A DNA stretch of 54,518 bases from an uncultured Prevotellaceae bacterium (GTDB taxonomy: Bacteria; Bacteroidota; Bacteroidia; Bacteroidales; Muribaculaceae): positions 1 through 54,518 of the forward strand of contig ONOU01000016.1 in NCBI GenBank assembly GCA_900319525.1, in the 5' to 3' direction. Shown one piece after another: positions 14,875-23,147 of this stretch. The position numbers were made by a program, and so were the translations under genes. Position 1 is the stretch's first letter; each line of letters starts with the position of its first letter. The notes under the pieces are model-generated. The model made no database searches. It was not told the origin of the DNA and saw nothing but the letters and a program-made list of their open reading frames with translations.

Positions 14875-16352
14875 GTATCAAACGATTGCACCCTGTGATG
14901 CTGGCTGGGACGGGTAGCGACGTGGGCAAGAGCGTTGTTGCGGCGGCCCTGTGCCGCATCTTCAAGCAAGACGGCTACAGCCCGGCACCGTTCAAGGCCC
15001 AAAACATGGCGTTGAACTCCTATGCGACGCCCGAAGGCTTTGAAATCGGGCGCGCCCAGGCCGTTCAGGCCGAGGCCGCTGGAATCCCTTGCCACACCGA
15101 TATGAACCCGTTGCTGCTGAAGCCCCAAAGCGACCACACTTCTCAAGTCATCCTGCACGGCAAGCCCATCGGCAACAAGAATGCCTATGACTACTGGCGC
15201 CGCGGCACGTCGGACATCGATTACCGCCGTGAGGTGTGCGATGCCTTTGAGCGCTTGGCTGCACGTTACAATCCCATCGTGATGGAGGGCGCTGGCAGCA
15301 TCTCGGAGATCAACTTGAGGGACACCGACCTGGTGAACCTGCCCATGGCGCGTCATGCCCATGCCGATGTCATCCTGGTGGGCGACATTGACAGGGGTGG
15401 GGTATTCGCTTCGGTTTATGGCAGTATCGCCTTGCAGACTCCCGAGGACAGACAACTTATCAAGGGCATTATCATCAACAAGTTCCGTGGCGATATGCGC
15501 CTGTTTGACGAAGGCCGCAAAATGCTGGAGGATATCTGCGGAGTTCCCGTGCTGGGTGTCATCCCATACTACAAGGATATCTATATCGAGGAGGAGGACA
15601 GCGTGGCCTTGGCTCAAAAGTCGATGCAGGCCGAGCGTGGCAAGGTCAATGTGGCCGTTGTCATGCTGCGTCACCTGTCTAATTACACCGACTTTGACGC
15701 GCTGGAGCGTGACCCGCGTGTCCACCTGTTCTATACCAACAATACCGAGGATATCAAGAAGGCCGACATCATCGTCCTGCCAGGCACCAAATCGACCCTG
15801 CACGACTTGTATGAACTGCGTCGCAACGGTTGCGCCCAGGCTATCGTGAGGGCACATCGCGAAGGGGCTGCGGTGCTGGGCATCTGTGGCGGCTACCAGA
15901 TGATGGGCATGGAAGTGCTTGACCCCGACCACGTGGAGGGTGACATTGAGCGCTTGCCAGGCCTCGGGCTGCTGCCCACGACCACCACGATGAACGGCGA
16001 CAAGCAGACGCGCCAAGTCACCTGCCAGTATGGCCAGGGCTACGAGATACATCAGGGTGAAACGCATCCCGTGGGCAAAGCCCAGCATTCACCGTTGCTG
16101 CACCTCGATGACGGGCGCGACGACGGCTATATCGTGGACAGCAAGTGTATGGGCACCTACGTCCACGGTATCCTTGACAATGCGCCTTTTGTCGATTTCC
16201 TGCTGGAGCCGTTCAAGGGCAAAATCGCCGAGGGCGACAAGCCGTTTGACTACGCAGCGTTCAAGCAAGAACAATATGACAAGTTGGCCGATCATGTGCG
16301 CCACTATGTTGATATGGAACAAATCTACAAAATTCTCACCGACAATGATTGA
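14871..16352 (+). CDS. cbiP: Cobyric acid synthase
   Basis: Glutamine-dependent amidation of carboxylates b, d, e and g of adenosylcobyrinate diamide. At 493 aa it is full length. It has an N-terminal P-loop-like GTGSDVGKSVVAAALCR, AQNMALNSY and EGAGSISEINL. The C-terminal glutaminase domain carries the nucleophile Cys in GICGGYQMMG (about residue 339) and His in YVHGILD. Its ATG overlaps the adenosyltransferase stop by four bases, and its own stop overlaps the start of the aminotransferase-like gene by eight bases, indicating a tight operon. Confidence 0.95.
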   Translation: MSIKRLHPVMLAGTGSDVGKSVVAAALCRIFKQDGYSPAPFKAQNMALNSYATPEGFEIGRAQAVQAEAAGIPCHTDMNPLLLKPQSDHTSQVILHGKPIGNKNAYDYWRRGTSDIDYRREVCDAFERLAARYNPIVMEGAGSISEINLRDTDLVNLPMARHAHADVILVGDIDRGGVFASVYGSIALQTPEDRQLIKGIIINKFRGDMRLFDEGRKMLEDICGVPVLGVIPYYKDIYIEEEDSVALAQKSMQAERGKVNVAVVMLRHLSNYTDFDALERDPRVHLFYTNNTEDIKKADIIVLPGTKSTLHDLYELRRNGCAQAIVRAHREGAAVLGICGGYQMMGMEVLDPDHVEGDIERLPGLGLLPTTTTMNGDKQTRQVTCQYGQGYEIHQGETHPVGKAQHSPLLHLDDGRDDGYIVDSKCMGTYVHGILDNAPFVDFLLEPFKGKIAEGDKPFDYAAFKQEQYDKLADHVRHYVDMEQIYKILTDND

Positions 16353-17331
16353 GGGACACGGCGACGACCTGTACAGGTACAAGAATATCAAGATGAACTT
16401 CAGTTCCAACATCTATAACGGGACTGACCTGAGCGCACTGGAAGCCTATTTGAGCTCCCGCCTGGGCGTTGTGCGTTCCTATCCTGAACCCTCAGCGGCC
16501 TCGCTGGAGCGGATGATTGCCAGCGAGAGCGGCATCAGCCCAAATGAGGTGCTGGTGACCAGTGGCGCTGTCGATGCCATCTACCTGATAGCACAGGCTT
16601 ATCGCCACGCGGGCACTTGCCGCATCCTGCAACCCACGTTCAGGGAATATGAGGACGCCTGCCGTGTGTTTGGGTACCAAGAGCGGGAGGACGGCGCCCT
16701 GTGCTGGCTGTGTAACCCCAATAACCCGACGGGTTCAGTCTTGACTCCCAGCGAAGTCATGTCGCTGGCAGCCTGTCATCAGTTGCTTATCGTTGATCAG
16801 TCTTATGAGGACTATACGATGGCGCCACTGCTGTCACCTGCCGAGGCCGTGAAATGCAGTAATATTATCCTGCTGCACTCGATGACCAAGCGCTATGCCG
16901 TTCCAGGCCTTCGTTTAGGCTATATCACTGCGCCCGCCGCTATCATCGGCCGCTTGCGCGGGCAGTACCGCCCCTGGGCCATCAACGCCCTGTCGCTGGA
17001 GGCAGGCAAGTGGCTCGTCGGCCAAGGCAAAACCGCCATTCCCGACCTGCCATCTTATTTGGCCGAGACCCAGCGGCTGCGATCCATGCTGAACGGGATA
17101 GAAGGCATAGAAACGCAGGATACACAGGCCAATTTCTTCCTGTGTGCCATCAAGACGGCAACTGCCGGAGAATTGAAGGAATATCTGGCCTGGGAGCACG
17201 GCATCCTCATCCGTGATGCCTCCAATTTCACGGGTCTGACGCCTCACCACTTCCGCATCGCCACCCAGTCGCCGACCGAAAACGATGCTCTAGTCGCCGC
17301 CATCCGTTTCTTTCTAAATAAACAACAATAA
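16345..17331 (+). CDS. cobD: L-threonine-O-3-phosphate decarboxylase-like PLP enzyme
   Basis: Fold-type I PLP enzyme of 328 aa, related to histidinol-phosphate aminotransferase. In this context it most likely makes (R)-1-aminopropan-2-ol phosphate for the nucleotide loop. Visible: LCNPNNPTG, DQSYEDYT, the PLP-lysine segment LHSMTKRYAVPGLRLGY, and a C-terminal HHFRIATQSP. The frame is open upstream to 16030, but that is the shadow of cbiP; the ATG at 16345 overlaps the cbiP stop. cbiB, whose substrate it would supply, lies next downstream. The Salmonella-style name cobD is used. Confidence 0.85.
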   Translation: MIEGHGDDLYRYKNIKMNFSSNIYNGTDLSALEAYLSSRLGVVRSYPEPSAASLERMIASESGISPNEVLVTSGAVDAIYLIAQAYRHAGTCRILQPTFREYEDACRVFGYQEREDGALCWLCNPNNPTGSVLTPSEVMSLAACHQLLIVDQSYEDYTMAPLLSPAEAVKCSNIILLHSMTKRYAVPGLRLGYITAPAAIIGRLRGQYRPWAINALSLEAGKWLVGQGKTAIPDLPSYLAETQRLRSMLNGIEGIETQDTQANFFLCAIKTATAGELKEYLAWEHGILIRDASNFTGLTPHHFRIATQSPTENDALVAAIRFFLNKQQ

Positions 17332-17410
17332 ATACAACACTCAATACAAATATGGGAATTTTCGTCATCTATTGTTTTTATTGTACTTATTGTCTTCTTT
17401 TTTAAATACG

Positions 17411-18334
17411 ATGAACGAGACATTGTTGATTATATTGCCGTTGTTGTTGGGATGGTTGCTCGATTTCTTTTTGGGTGACCCGTCGCGGTTACCTCATCCT
17501 GTCGTGTGGTTTGGCAAGATGATTTCGTGGGGCGAGCACCGTCTCAACAAGGGCAGTCACCGCATGGCCAAGGGTGCCATGATGGCGGTATGTTTTATTC
17601 TCTTGGTGTTCTTTGTCATGTGGGGATTCAAACAGCTGGTTCCCAGTAAGGTATTGTGGCTCATTGTTGATACCGTCATCATTTTCTATTGCTTGGCCGG
17701 AACGACGCTCATTCGCGAGGTGCGTGAGGTGTTCCTGGCGTTGGACCGTTCGCTTGACGAGGGGCGACAGCAGGTGGCCCGCATAGTGGGGCGCGAGACG
17801 TCGCAACTATCGGCACAGGAAGTGCGTACAGCCGCCCTTGAGACGCTGGCCGAGAACCTCAGCGATGGCGTGATCGCTCCATTGTTCTGGTTCGCCTTGC
17901 TAGGCACGCCAGGCATGTTGGCCTATAAGATGGTCAACACCCTCGACTCGATGATCGGTTACCGCACAGAACGCTACAAGGACTTTGGCTGTTGGGCTGC
18001 CCGCATCGATGATGTGGCCAACTATATTCCCGCCCGATTGACTGCCTTGCTGATGGTTATCGCATCGGGCAAATGGTCGCTCCTGAAATTCGTCTGGAAA
18101 AACGGCCGCAAGCATGCGAGTCCTAACAGCGGCTACCCCGAGGCCGCGTTGGCCGGCATTCTGAACTGCCGCTTCGGTGGCCCGCACTACTACTTCGGCG
18201 AACTGTTCGACAAACCATATATCGGCGAAAACGACCGCCCCCTCACCACTCAGGACATGCACACCGCCGTCCGCGTTAATCGCTTCGCCGAGGTGCTGAT
18301 GCTCATCTTGATCCTTCTCATAAAAACATTGTAA
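17411..18334 (+). CDS. cbiB: Adenosylcobinamide-phosphate synthase
   Basis: Integral membrane enzyme joining aminopropanol (phosphate) to adenosylcobyric acid. About 307 aa. Several hydrophobic segments are visible (LLIILPLLLGWLLDFFLGDP at the N-terminus, MAVCFILLVFFVMWGF, VLWLIVDTVIIFYCL, and a C-terminal VLMLILILLIKTL). Family motifs present are FFLGDPSRLPHPVVWFGKM, LAENLSDGVIAPLFW, YKMVNTLDSMIGY and ASPNSGYPEAALAG. The frame opens at 17372, but the ATG at 17411 (MNETLLIILPLL) fits the family start. Last gene of the plus-strand cobalamin run. Confidence 0.93.
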   Translation: MNETLLIILPLLLGWLLDFFLGDPSRLPHPVVWFGKMISWGEHRLNKGSHRMAKGAMMAVCFILLVFFVMWGFKQLVPSKVLWLIVDTVIIFYCLAGTTLIREVREVFLALDRSLDEGRQQVARIVGRETSQLSAQEVRTAALETLAENLSDGVIAPLFWFALLGTPGMLAYKMVNTLDSMIGYRTERYKDFGCWAARIDDVANYIPARLTALLMVIASGKWSLLKFVWKNGRKHASPNSGYPEAALAGILNCRFGGPHYYFGELFDKPYIGENDRPLTTQDMHTAVRVNRFAEVLMLILILLIKTL

Positions 18335-18469
18335 AATGGGACTTTCATAACGGCTAATTTGGCGAATTATACGAGTTATTCTGCATTTTCATTGTATAAT
18401 ATGCGTATGTTCTTGAGATTATCACAATAAATTTTTCTATGAAGAGACTAAAGTTATGGTTAAAAAATA

Positions 18470-18492
18470 GCCCACCGAGGTCATCGGTGAGC
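18470..18492 (-). terminator. Terminator of the small membrane protein gene
   Basis: GCTCACCGA/TCGGTGGGC stem with a 5-base loop on the minus strand, followed by a T run (18462-18467 read on the minus strand). It lies just after the stop at 18518. Confidence 0.7.
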
Positions 18493-18517
18493 CGTTATTT
18501 CTAAGAATCAGTATTGG

Positions 18518-18847
18518 TTATTTATCTTCTTCTTTTTGGGGTGTCTGGATATCAAGACGATTGAATTCCTCTTGGTACTTATTAAATAATTCTTCCATTT
18601 TCTCGACAGGTGTCGATGTTGTATTGAAAATAGAGTCATCAGAAAGGATTTTGGCTAAAAAGATTTCTTTTGCCTTCTCTTTCTCCCCAATACGCATCAG
18701 GAAATCGATTCTCGTGTTGAAATCATCATTCCTGTCTATCTGTTTTTTGATTTTATTGATATCATTGCACGCTCTCCAAATTTTAAAGAACAAGATGATG
18801 CACAAAACCCACCAAACAACGGAAATAAAATAAAGAAACGGATCCAT
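18518..18847 (-). CDS. Small membrane-anchored protein of unknown function
   Basis: A 109-residue protein with one N-terminal hydrophobic segment (LYFISVVWWVLCIILFFKIW), then a charged, probably helical cytosolic part (INKIKKQIDRNDDF, MRIGEKEKAKEIF, EKMEELFNKYQEEF). I do not recognise the family. Codon use is more AT-rich than in the cobalamin genes on both sides, it has its own terminator, and no functional link to them is evident. Confidence 0.6.
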   Translation of the reverse strand: MDPFLYFISVVWWVLCIILFFKIWRACNDINKIKKQIDRNDDFNTRIDFLMRIGEKEKAKEIFLAKILSDDSIFNTTSTPVEKMEELFNKYQEEFNRLDIQTPQKEEDK

Positions 18848-18916
18848 AACTAAGACAATTAAAGTGATTTATAATGTCACAAAGATACGAAAATTCTTAT
18901 AAAAACAGCATTGCCC

Positions 18917-19960
18917 TTAGAAATATTTGGTGATGTGGGCAGTGTCAAAGTTGTTCATCTCGTTGATCATGCGGACCGACGATGCGATGATGGGGTAGGC
19001 GCACAGGGCGCCGGTACCTTCGCCCAGGCGCAGGCCCAGGTTGAGCAGGGGGCGGGCATGAACGATGTCAAGCATGCGGCGGTGGCCGCTCTCGTCACCG
19101 CAGTGGGTGAAAATCATGTAATCCTGGGCTGCAGGGTAGAGCTGGATGGCGGCGATGGCGCATGCCGTCATGATGAAGCCGTCAACCAGCACGACAAGAT
19201 GTCTTTCGGCTCCTCGCAGCATCGCCCCGATAGCTGTTACCATCTCAAAACCGCCGAAGTAGCGGATGGCGTTTTCAGTCGTGTGTTCCATGGTCTCGTG
19301 GTAATGTTGCAATGCTTGGGCAAGTATCTGGCGCTTATGCTGGATGCCGGGGTTGTCGAGGCCAGCCCCAGCGCCGATGCAATCGTCTAGAGGGATGTTA
19401 CCGAACAGGCTCATCCAGATGCTCGACGGCGAGGTGTTGGCAATGCCCATCTCACCAACGCACAGCACCTGGCACCCCTCGGCGATGCAGTCATCCACCA
19501 GATCACACCCGACTTGGATGGCGCGGTCAAATTCCTCCTTGCTCATAGCCGGCTCATGCAGGAAATTGCGGGTGCCACGGGCAATCTTGCGGTCGATGAT
19601 ACCCTCGACATTGCTCAGGTCGTAGTCCACGCCCGTGTCCACAATGCGCAGCTTGAACCCATGCTGGCGGCAAAACATATTCACGCCGCCCCCGCCACGG
19701 GTAAAGTTGATCATCTGCTGCCAGGTGACCTCACGGGGCGACACGCTCACGCCCTCGCGCTCGATGCCGTGGTCGCCGCCCAACAACAGGTGGCAAGGAT
19801 GATTCAGGGTGGGCGACAAGGTCTGCTGGATCAGGCAAATCTGCATCGCCAGTTCCTCTAGGCGGCCCAGCGACCCTTTAGGTTTATTCAGGTGGTCAAT
19901 CTTCTGCTGGATGCTCTGTTCCAGCGACTTGTCGGTGTGTTGTATCTTGAATTGCTTCAT
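18917..19960 (-). CDS. cobT: Nicotinate-nucleotide:dimethylbenzimidazole phosphoribosyltransferase
   Basis: Activates the lower-ligand base to alpha-ribazole phosphate. At 347 aa it is full length. It carries the signature NKPKGSLGRLEELA near the N-terminus, LLGGDHGIEREGVS, CVGEMGIANTSPSS and the late LRLGEGTGALCA with the catalytic Glu. It is the last gene of the minus-strand run cobS-cobC-cobU-cobT, separated from cobU by about 65 bases that hold four CTAGA repeats. Confidence 0.95.
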   Translation of the reverse strand: MKQFKIQHTDKSLEQSIQQKIDHLNKPKGSLGRLEELAMQICLIQQTLSPTLNHPCHLLLGGDHGIEREGVSVSPREVTWQQMINFTRGGGGVNMFCRQHGFKLRIVDTGVDYDLSNVEGIIDRKIARGTRNFLHEPAMSKEEFDRAIQVGCDLVDDCIAEGCQVLCVGEMGIANTSPSSIWMSLFGNIPLDDCIGAGAGLDNPGIQHKRQILAQALQHYHETMEHTTENAIRYFGGFEMVTAIGAMLRGAERHLVVLVDGFIMTACAIAAIQLYPAAQDYMIFTHCGDESGHRRMLDIVHARPLLNLGLRLGEGTGALCAYPIIASSVRMINEMNNFDTAHITKYF

Positions 19961-19978
19961 TATTTTCTTCAGTTGTTA

Positions 19979-20017
19979 GATAGTCTAGATTTTCTAGATT
20001 TTCTAGATGATCTAGAA
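19979..20017. repeat. CTAGA microrepeat cluster
   Basis: Four CTAGA copies about 10 bp apart in the cobU-cobT gap. Similar clusters occur at 23094, 38553, 42386 and 48387. Confidence 0.8.
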
Positions 20018-20027
20018 CTATTAACTA

Positions 20028-20543
20028 TTAACTCTTAACTGTTACTGGGAGGCCTGAGACCATGAGGATGACTTCGTCGGCGCGGCTGGCGATGTATTGG
20101 TTCATCCAGCCTTGCAGGTCGGTGAACCGGCGTTGCACGGCATCCATGCTCACGCCACCACTGCCTATCTCGTTGGTCACGAAGATGAAGGTCGCGTCTT
20201 GATCGGTGAAGCGGTTAAACTCCTCTTTGACTGTAGCCAAGACCTGTTGTGTGTCTTGACCTTGGCCCTCAAAGAAGAAATTGGTCAGCCACAGCGTCAC
20301 GCAGTCAATAACGGCGACGCGTCCCGTTAGGTCATGGCGGCTCAGGTATTTCTCTTCCTCAATGTTGGTCCACTGCGGGCCTCGGCGTTCCTGGTGGCGG
20401 CGCACACGCTCGCGGAACTCCTCGTCCCACACGTGTGCCGTTGCCACGTACACAGGTTTTTCTGCAAGGCTCAATGCCATATCCTCAGCATATCTGCTCT
20501 TGCCTGACCGTTGTCCTCCAGTTATCAGTATGATTTTACTCAT
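20028..20543 (-). CDS. cobU: Adenosylcobinamide kinase / adenosylcobinamide-phosphate guanylyltransferase
   Basis: Bifunctional enzyme that phosphorylates adenosylcobinamide and then transfers GMP. 171 aa, normal size. The P-loop GGQRSGKSRYAE lies at residues 9-20. The guanylylated His is likely in VRRHQERRG; DCVTLWLTN and FVTNEIGSGGVSMD are family signatures. It starts one base after the cobC stop, so the two are co-transcribed and probably coupled. Confidence 0.95.
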   Translation of the reverse strand: MSKIILITGGQRSGKSRYAEDMALSLAEKPVYVATAHVWDEEFRERVRRHQERRGPQWTNIEEEKYLSRHDLTGRVAVIDCVTLWLTNFFFEGQGQDTQQVLATVKEEFNRFTDQDATFIFVTNEIGSGGVSMDAVQRRFTDLQGWMNQYIASRADEVILMVSGLPVTVKS

Positions 20544-20544
20544 G

Positions 20545-21075
20545 TCAGTTTTTTATTACGATAAACTCCCCGTAATCAGCAAGATTGCTCCATGCATTCT
20601 CCCAAGAATAGATGCCGGCGTGCAGCCCCGCGCTGATGAGCACCCCCGCGTGGGCAAAGATGGCCACGCGCTGGTAAGGCTTGCCCTTGAGTTCGTCAAG
20701 GAAGTCTGCCACCCGCCGATACTGTTGCAGGAAACTCTCGCCGCCTGTCGTGGGCTGGTGGATGTAGTCGTCATACCACTCTTGCAAGTGCGGGTCCTGG
20801 ATTTTGTCATACAGCTGCATTTCCCACTCGCCCATGTTCATTTCCTTGAGGCGGTCGTCGGTCACGGCGTCGGGATAGCCGCAGTAGGCCGCCAGCTTGC
20901 GGGCACGGGTCAATGGCGACGAATACACCTTGTCAAACGGCAGAAACTGCTGTAGCGATTGCCGGGTCAACTCAGCTTCATGCTCAAAAGTGTCCCTCAC
21001 CGGTACATTAGTCCACCCGTAGCACGTCCCCTTGGGAACATCGACGCTCGTATGTCTAATTAAGATAATTTCCAT
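20545..21075 (-). CDS. cobC: Alpha-ribazole phosphatase (histidine phosphatase family)
   Basis: Removes phosphate from alpha-ribazole 5'-phosphate or adenosylcobalamin 5'-phosphate. 176 aa. The catalytic phospho-His is in LIRHTSVDVP (residue 8); YSSPLTRARKLA, EMNMGEWEM and the second catalytic His in FAHAGVLI complete the active site of the branch. It lies between cobS and cobU in the lower-ligand operon, which supports this role over a general phosphoglycerate mutase. A TAGTCGTT microrepeat (about 21078-21115) fills the gap to cobS. Confidence 0.9.
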   Translation of the reverse strand: MEIILIRHTSVDVPKGTCYGWTNVPVRDTFEHEAELTRQSLQQFLPFDKVYSSPLTRARKLAAYCGYPDAVTDDRLKEMNMGEWEMQLYDKIQDPHLQEWYDDYIHQPTTGGESFLQQYRRVADFLDELKGKPYQRVAIFAHAGVLISAGLHAGIYSWENAWSNLADYGEFIVIKN

Positions 21076-21113
21076 TTTTAGTCGTTAGTCGCTAGTCGTT
21101 AGACATTAGTCGT

Positions 21114-21899
21114 TTACTGAATAAACTGTGAGCAGGCGAGTAGATATACCGCCAACTCCACCAGCAGGCAAACGGCACCGCAGCAGTCGCCCGTATAGCC
21201 GTGAATCTTGCGCAACATGAGCAGATACAGGAAGTACATCACCAGGGCAGGGAAGACAATGACCAGATACCAGTTGGCCCCCAACAGCCAGAACATGAAT
21301 CCCATCGGGAGCAGTCCCTGTACAGTCAGGGCCAGTCCAGCCGCCATAGTGGGTTTGCGATAGACGGTCTTGTTCTTGGCTTCCTCCTCGCGGCGCGCAT
21401 AGGGGAGCATGTTGATGAGTTGGCTGGTGACCATTTTGGAGAACGGGTCGGCCCCAATGATGGCTAATGCCGCCACTGTCACGGGCATGCTATAGAGAGC
21501 GGTAGCTAATAACAGCATGTAGACGATCAGCCCAAGCACACCATAGGTGCCGATGTGCGAATCCTTCATGATAGCCAGGATGCGGTCACGGTCGCCACCG
21601 CCACCGAATCCGTCCATGAAGTCGGCCAATCCGTCCTCATGCAGTGCGCCGGTAATCAGCAACCGAACGGCAATTGCGGCAATCACGGCCACGACATGCG
21701 GCAGTACCATGCTGCCGAAGTAGAGTGCCGCCGCCATCGCGCCTCCCGTGAGCCAGCCCGTCAACGGCCAGTATTCAACGACCCTCTTGTAGCTCGCTTG
21801 GGGCGGTTGATAGACGCGCCAGAAAGGCAGGCGCGTGAAAAAAATCAATGCTGCCCACACGCCATCGAACCACCTTGTTTTTTCAGCTGTTTCTTCCAT
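21114..21899 (-). CDS. cobS: Adenosylcobinamide-GDP ribazoletransferase (cobalamin synthase)
   Basis: Membrane enzyme that joins adenosylcobinamide-GDP with alpha-ribazole (phosphate). About 261 aa with several membrane helices. The family motifs FFTRLPFWR, LPHVVAVIAAIAVRLLITGA, HEDGLADFMDGFGGG (metal-binding acidic motif), RILAIMKDSHIGTYG and GYTGDCCGA are present. The frame continues to 21923, but a TACCTTTG promoter box lies at 21904-21911, inside that extension. The ATG at 21899 (MEETAEKTRWFDG) is therefore the better start and would give a nearly leaderless mRNA. First gene of the lower-ligand operon, divergent from btuF. Confidence 0.93.
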   Translation of the reverse strand: MEETAEKTRWFDGVWAALIFFTRLPFWRVYQPPQASYKRVVEYWPLTGWLTGGAMAAALYFGSMVLPHVVAVIAAIAVRLLITGALHEDGLADFMDGFGGGGDRDRILAIMKDSHIGTYGVLGLIVYMLLLATALYSMPVTVAALAIIGADPFSKMVTSQLINMLPYARREEEAKNKTVYRKPTMAAGLALTVQGLLPMGFMFWLLGANWYLVIVFPALVMYFLYLLMLRKIHGYTGDCCGAVCLLVELAVYLLACSQFIQ

Positions 21900-21903
21900 A
21901 GCG

Positions 21904-21911
21904 CAAAGGTA
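21904..21911 (-). promoter_or_regulatory. cobS promoter -7 element
   Basis: TACCTTTG on the minus strand ends four bases before the cobS ATG (21899), implying a leaderless or nearly leaderless transcript. Confidence 0.6.
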
Positions 21912-21955
21912 CAAAATATTCATTGTTCACGGTCCTCTCTTCCCTAAAAAAGTAG

Positions 21956-21963
21956 TACCTTTG
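21956..21963 (+). promoter_or_regulatory. btuF promoter -7 element
   Basis: TACCTTTG on the plus strand, 25 bases before the ATG at 21989. Back-to-back with the cobS promoter about 45 bp away. Confidence 0.55.
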
Positions 21964-21988
21964 TGCCGTAAATCAAGTGAACAAAAGA

Positions 21989-23089
21989 ATGAAGAGATTT
22001 TTTGGAATTATTGCAGTTTTGGTGCTGTTATGCGCCTGCTCTTCACAGGGCGATAGGCAGTCGAAAACGGGCACCGCTGTGATGGAAGAAGTGACCGTGA
22101 AGTATGCCACAGGATTCAGTGTAAGGGACTCGGCCGACATTCGTCTGGTTGATGTGGGCAAGAAAGACCATTTTGCCCTTGTCCATGATGCTGATGTGGC
22201 TGTACCCGAGGGCTATACCAAGGTAAAAGTGCCCATCGAGCGCACCATCTGCATGACCTCGCTGCAATTATCCAACTTCACCATTCTCGATGCCCACGAT
22301 GTGGTCAAGGGCATCACCGGCACCAAGAACCTTTTTGACGAGGACATCAAGGCGCGCGTCAAGGACGGGCGCATTGTCAAGATAGGCATGGAAGGCGAGT
22401 TTGACCCCGAGGTGGTCATGGCCGCCAATCCCGATGTGATCTTCATTTCTCCCTCTAAGCGCGGTGGCTATGATGCCATCAAGGAGATCGGCATCACGCT
22501 CGTGCCCCATCTGGGTTACAAAGAACTTGACCCGCTGGGCCAGGCCGAGTGGATCAAGTTCATCGGCATGTTTATCGGTAAGGAGAAAGAGGCTGCCGAA
22601 ATCTTTGCCGGTATTGAGAGCCGTTACAATGAACTGAAGGAGAAAGCCGCCAAAGTAAAGAGCCGTCCTACCGTCACCAGTGGCGAGATGCACTATGGCA
22701 ACTGGCACGCTGTGGGAGGCAAGAACTACCTGGCTCAGATCTTCCGTGACGCCGGTGCCGACTACGTCATCAACGATGACGAGACTTCGGGCGAGGATCT
22801 GGAATTTGAAAAGATGTATGCCCTGTCGGCCAATGCTGACTACTGGCGCATCCTCAATAGCTACCAGGGAGACTTCTCCTATGAGGCGCTGAAGGCCAGT
22901 GAGCCCCGCAACGAGATGTTCAAGGCCTTCAAGGAGAAAAAGGTGATCTATTGCAACATGAAGCAGACCCCCTACTATGAGATCGCTCCCGTCAAGCCCG
23001 ATGTGCTGCTCAAGGACTTTGTGGCCATCTTCCATCCCGAATTGGTCGAGCAGGACTACCAGCCTACCTTCTACCGCCTGCTGCAATAA
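21989..23089 (+). CDS. btuF: BtuF-like cobalamin (or siderophore) ABC substrate-binding lipoprotein
   Basis: A 366-residue periplasmic binding protein of the helical-backbone class (Peripla_BP_2). The N-terminus MKRFFGIIAVLVLLCACSSQ is a lipoprotein signal with the acylated Cys in LLCACS. The mature part shows the two-lobed family pattern (ERTICMTSLQ, AANPDVIFISPSKR, GMFIGKEKEAAEIF, GSYNELKEK-like helix, ADYWRILNSYQ, PDVLLKDFVAIFHPEL). Placement in the cobalamin locus beside a BtuC-type permease suggests B12 or corrinoid binding. ATG 21989 is used because a GTG at 21977 is weaker. No ATPase gene follows within the locus. Confidence 0.8.
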   Translation: MKRFFGIIAVLVLLCACSSQGDRQSKTGTAVMEEVTVKYATGFSVRDSADIRLVDVGKKDHFALVHDADVAVPEGYTKVKVPIERTICMTSLQLSNFTILDAHDVVKGITGTKNLFDEDIKARVKDGRIVKIGMEGEFDPEVVMAANPDVIFISPSKRGGYDAIKEIGITLVPHLGYKELDPLGQAEWIKFIGMFIGKEKEAAEIFAGIESRYNELKEKAAKVKSRPTVTSGEMHYGNWHAVGGKNYLAQIFRDAGADYVINDDETSGEDLEFEKMYALSANADYWRILNSYQGDFSYEALKASEPRNEMFKAFKEKKVIYCNMKQTPYYEIAPVKPDVLLKDFVAIFHPELVEQDYQPTFYRLLQ

Positions 23090-23093
23090 CAAT

Positions 23094-23136
23094 TCTAGAC
23101 CATCTAGGTTAACTTGATCATCTAGAATATCTAGAA
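23094..23136. repeat. CTAGA microrepeat cluster
   Basis: Four CTAG(A/G) copies in the btuF-btuC gap, same type as at 19979. Confidence 0.75.
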
Positions 23137-23147
23137 ACTAAAGAAAG

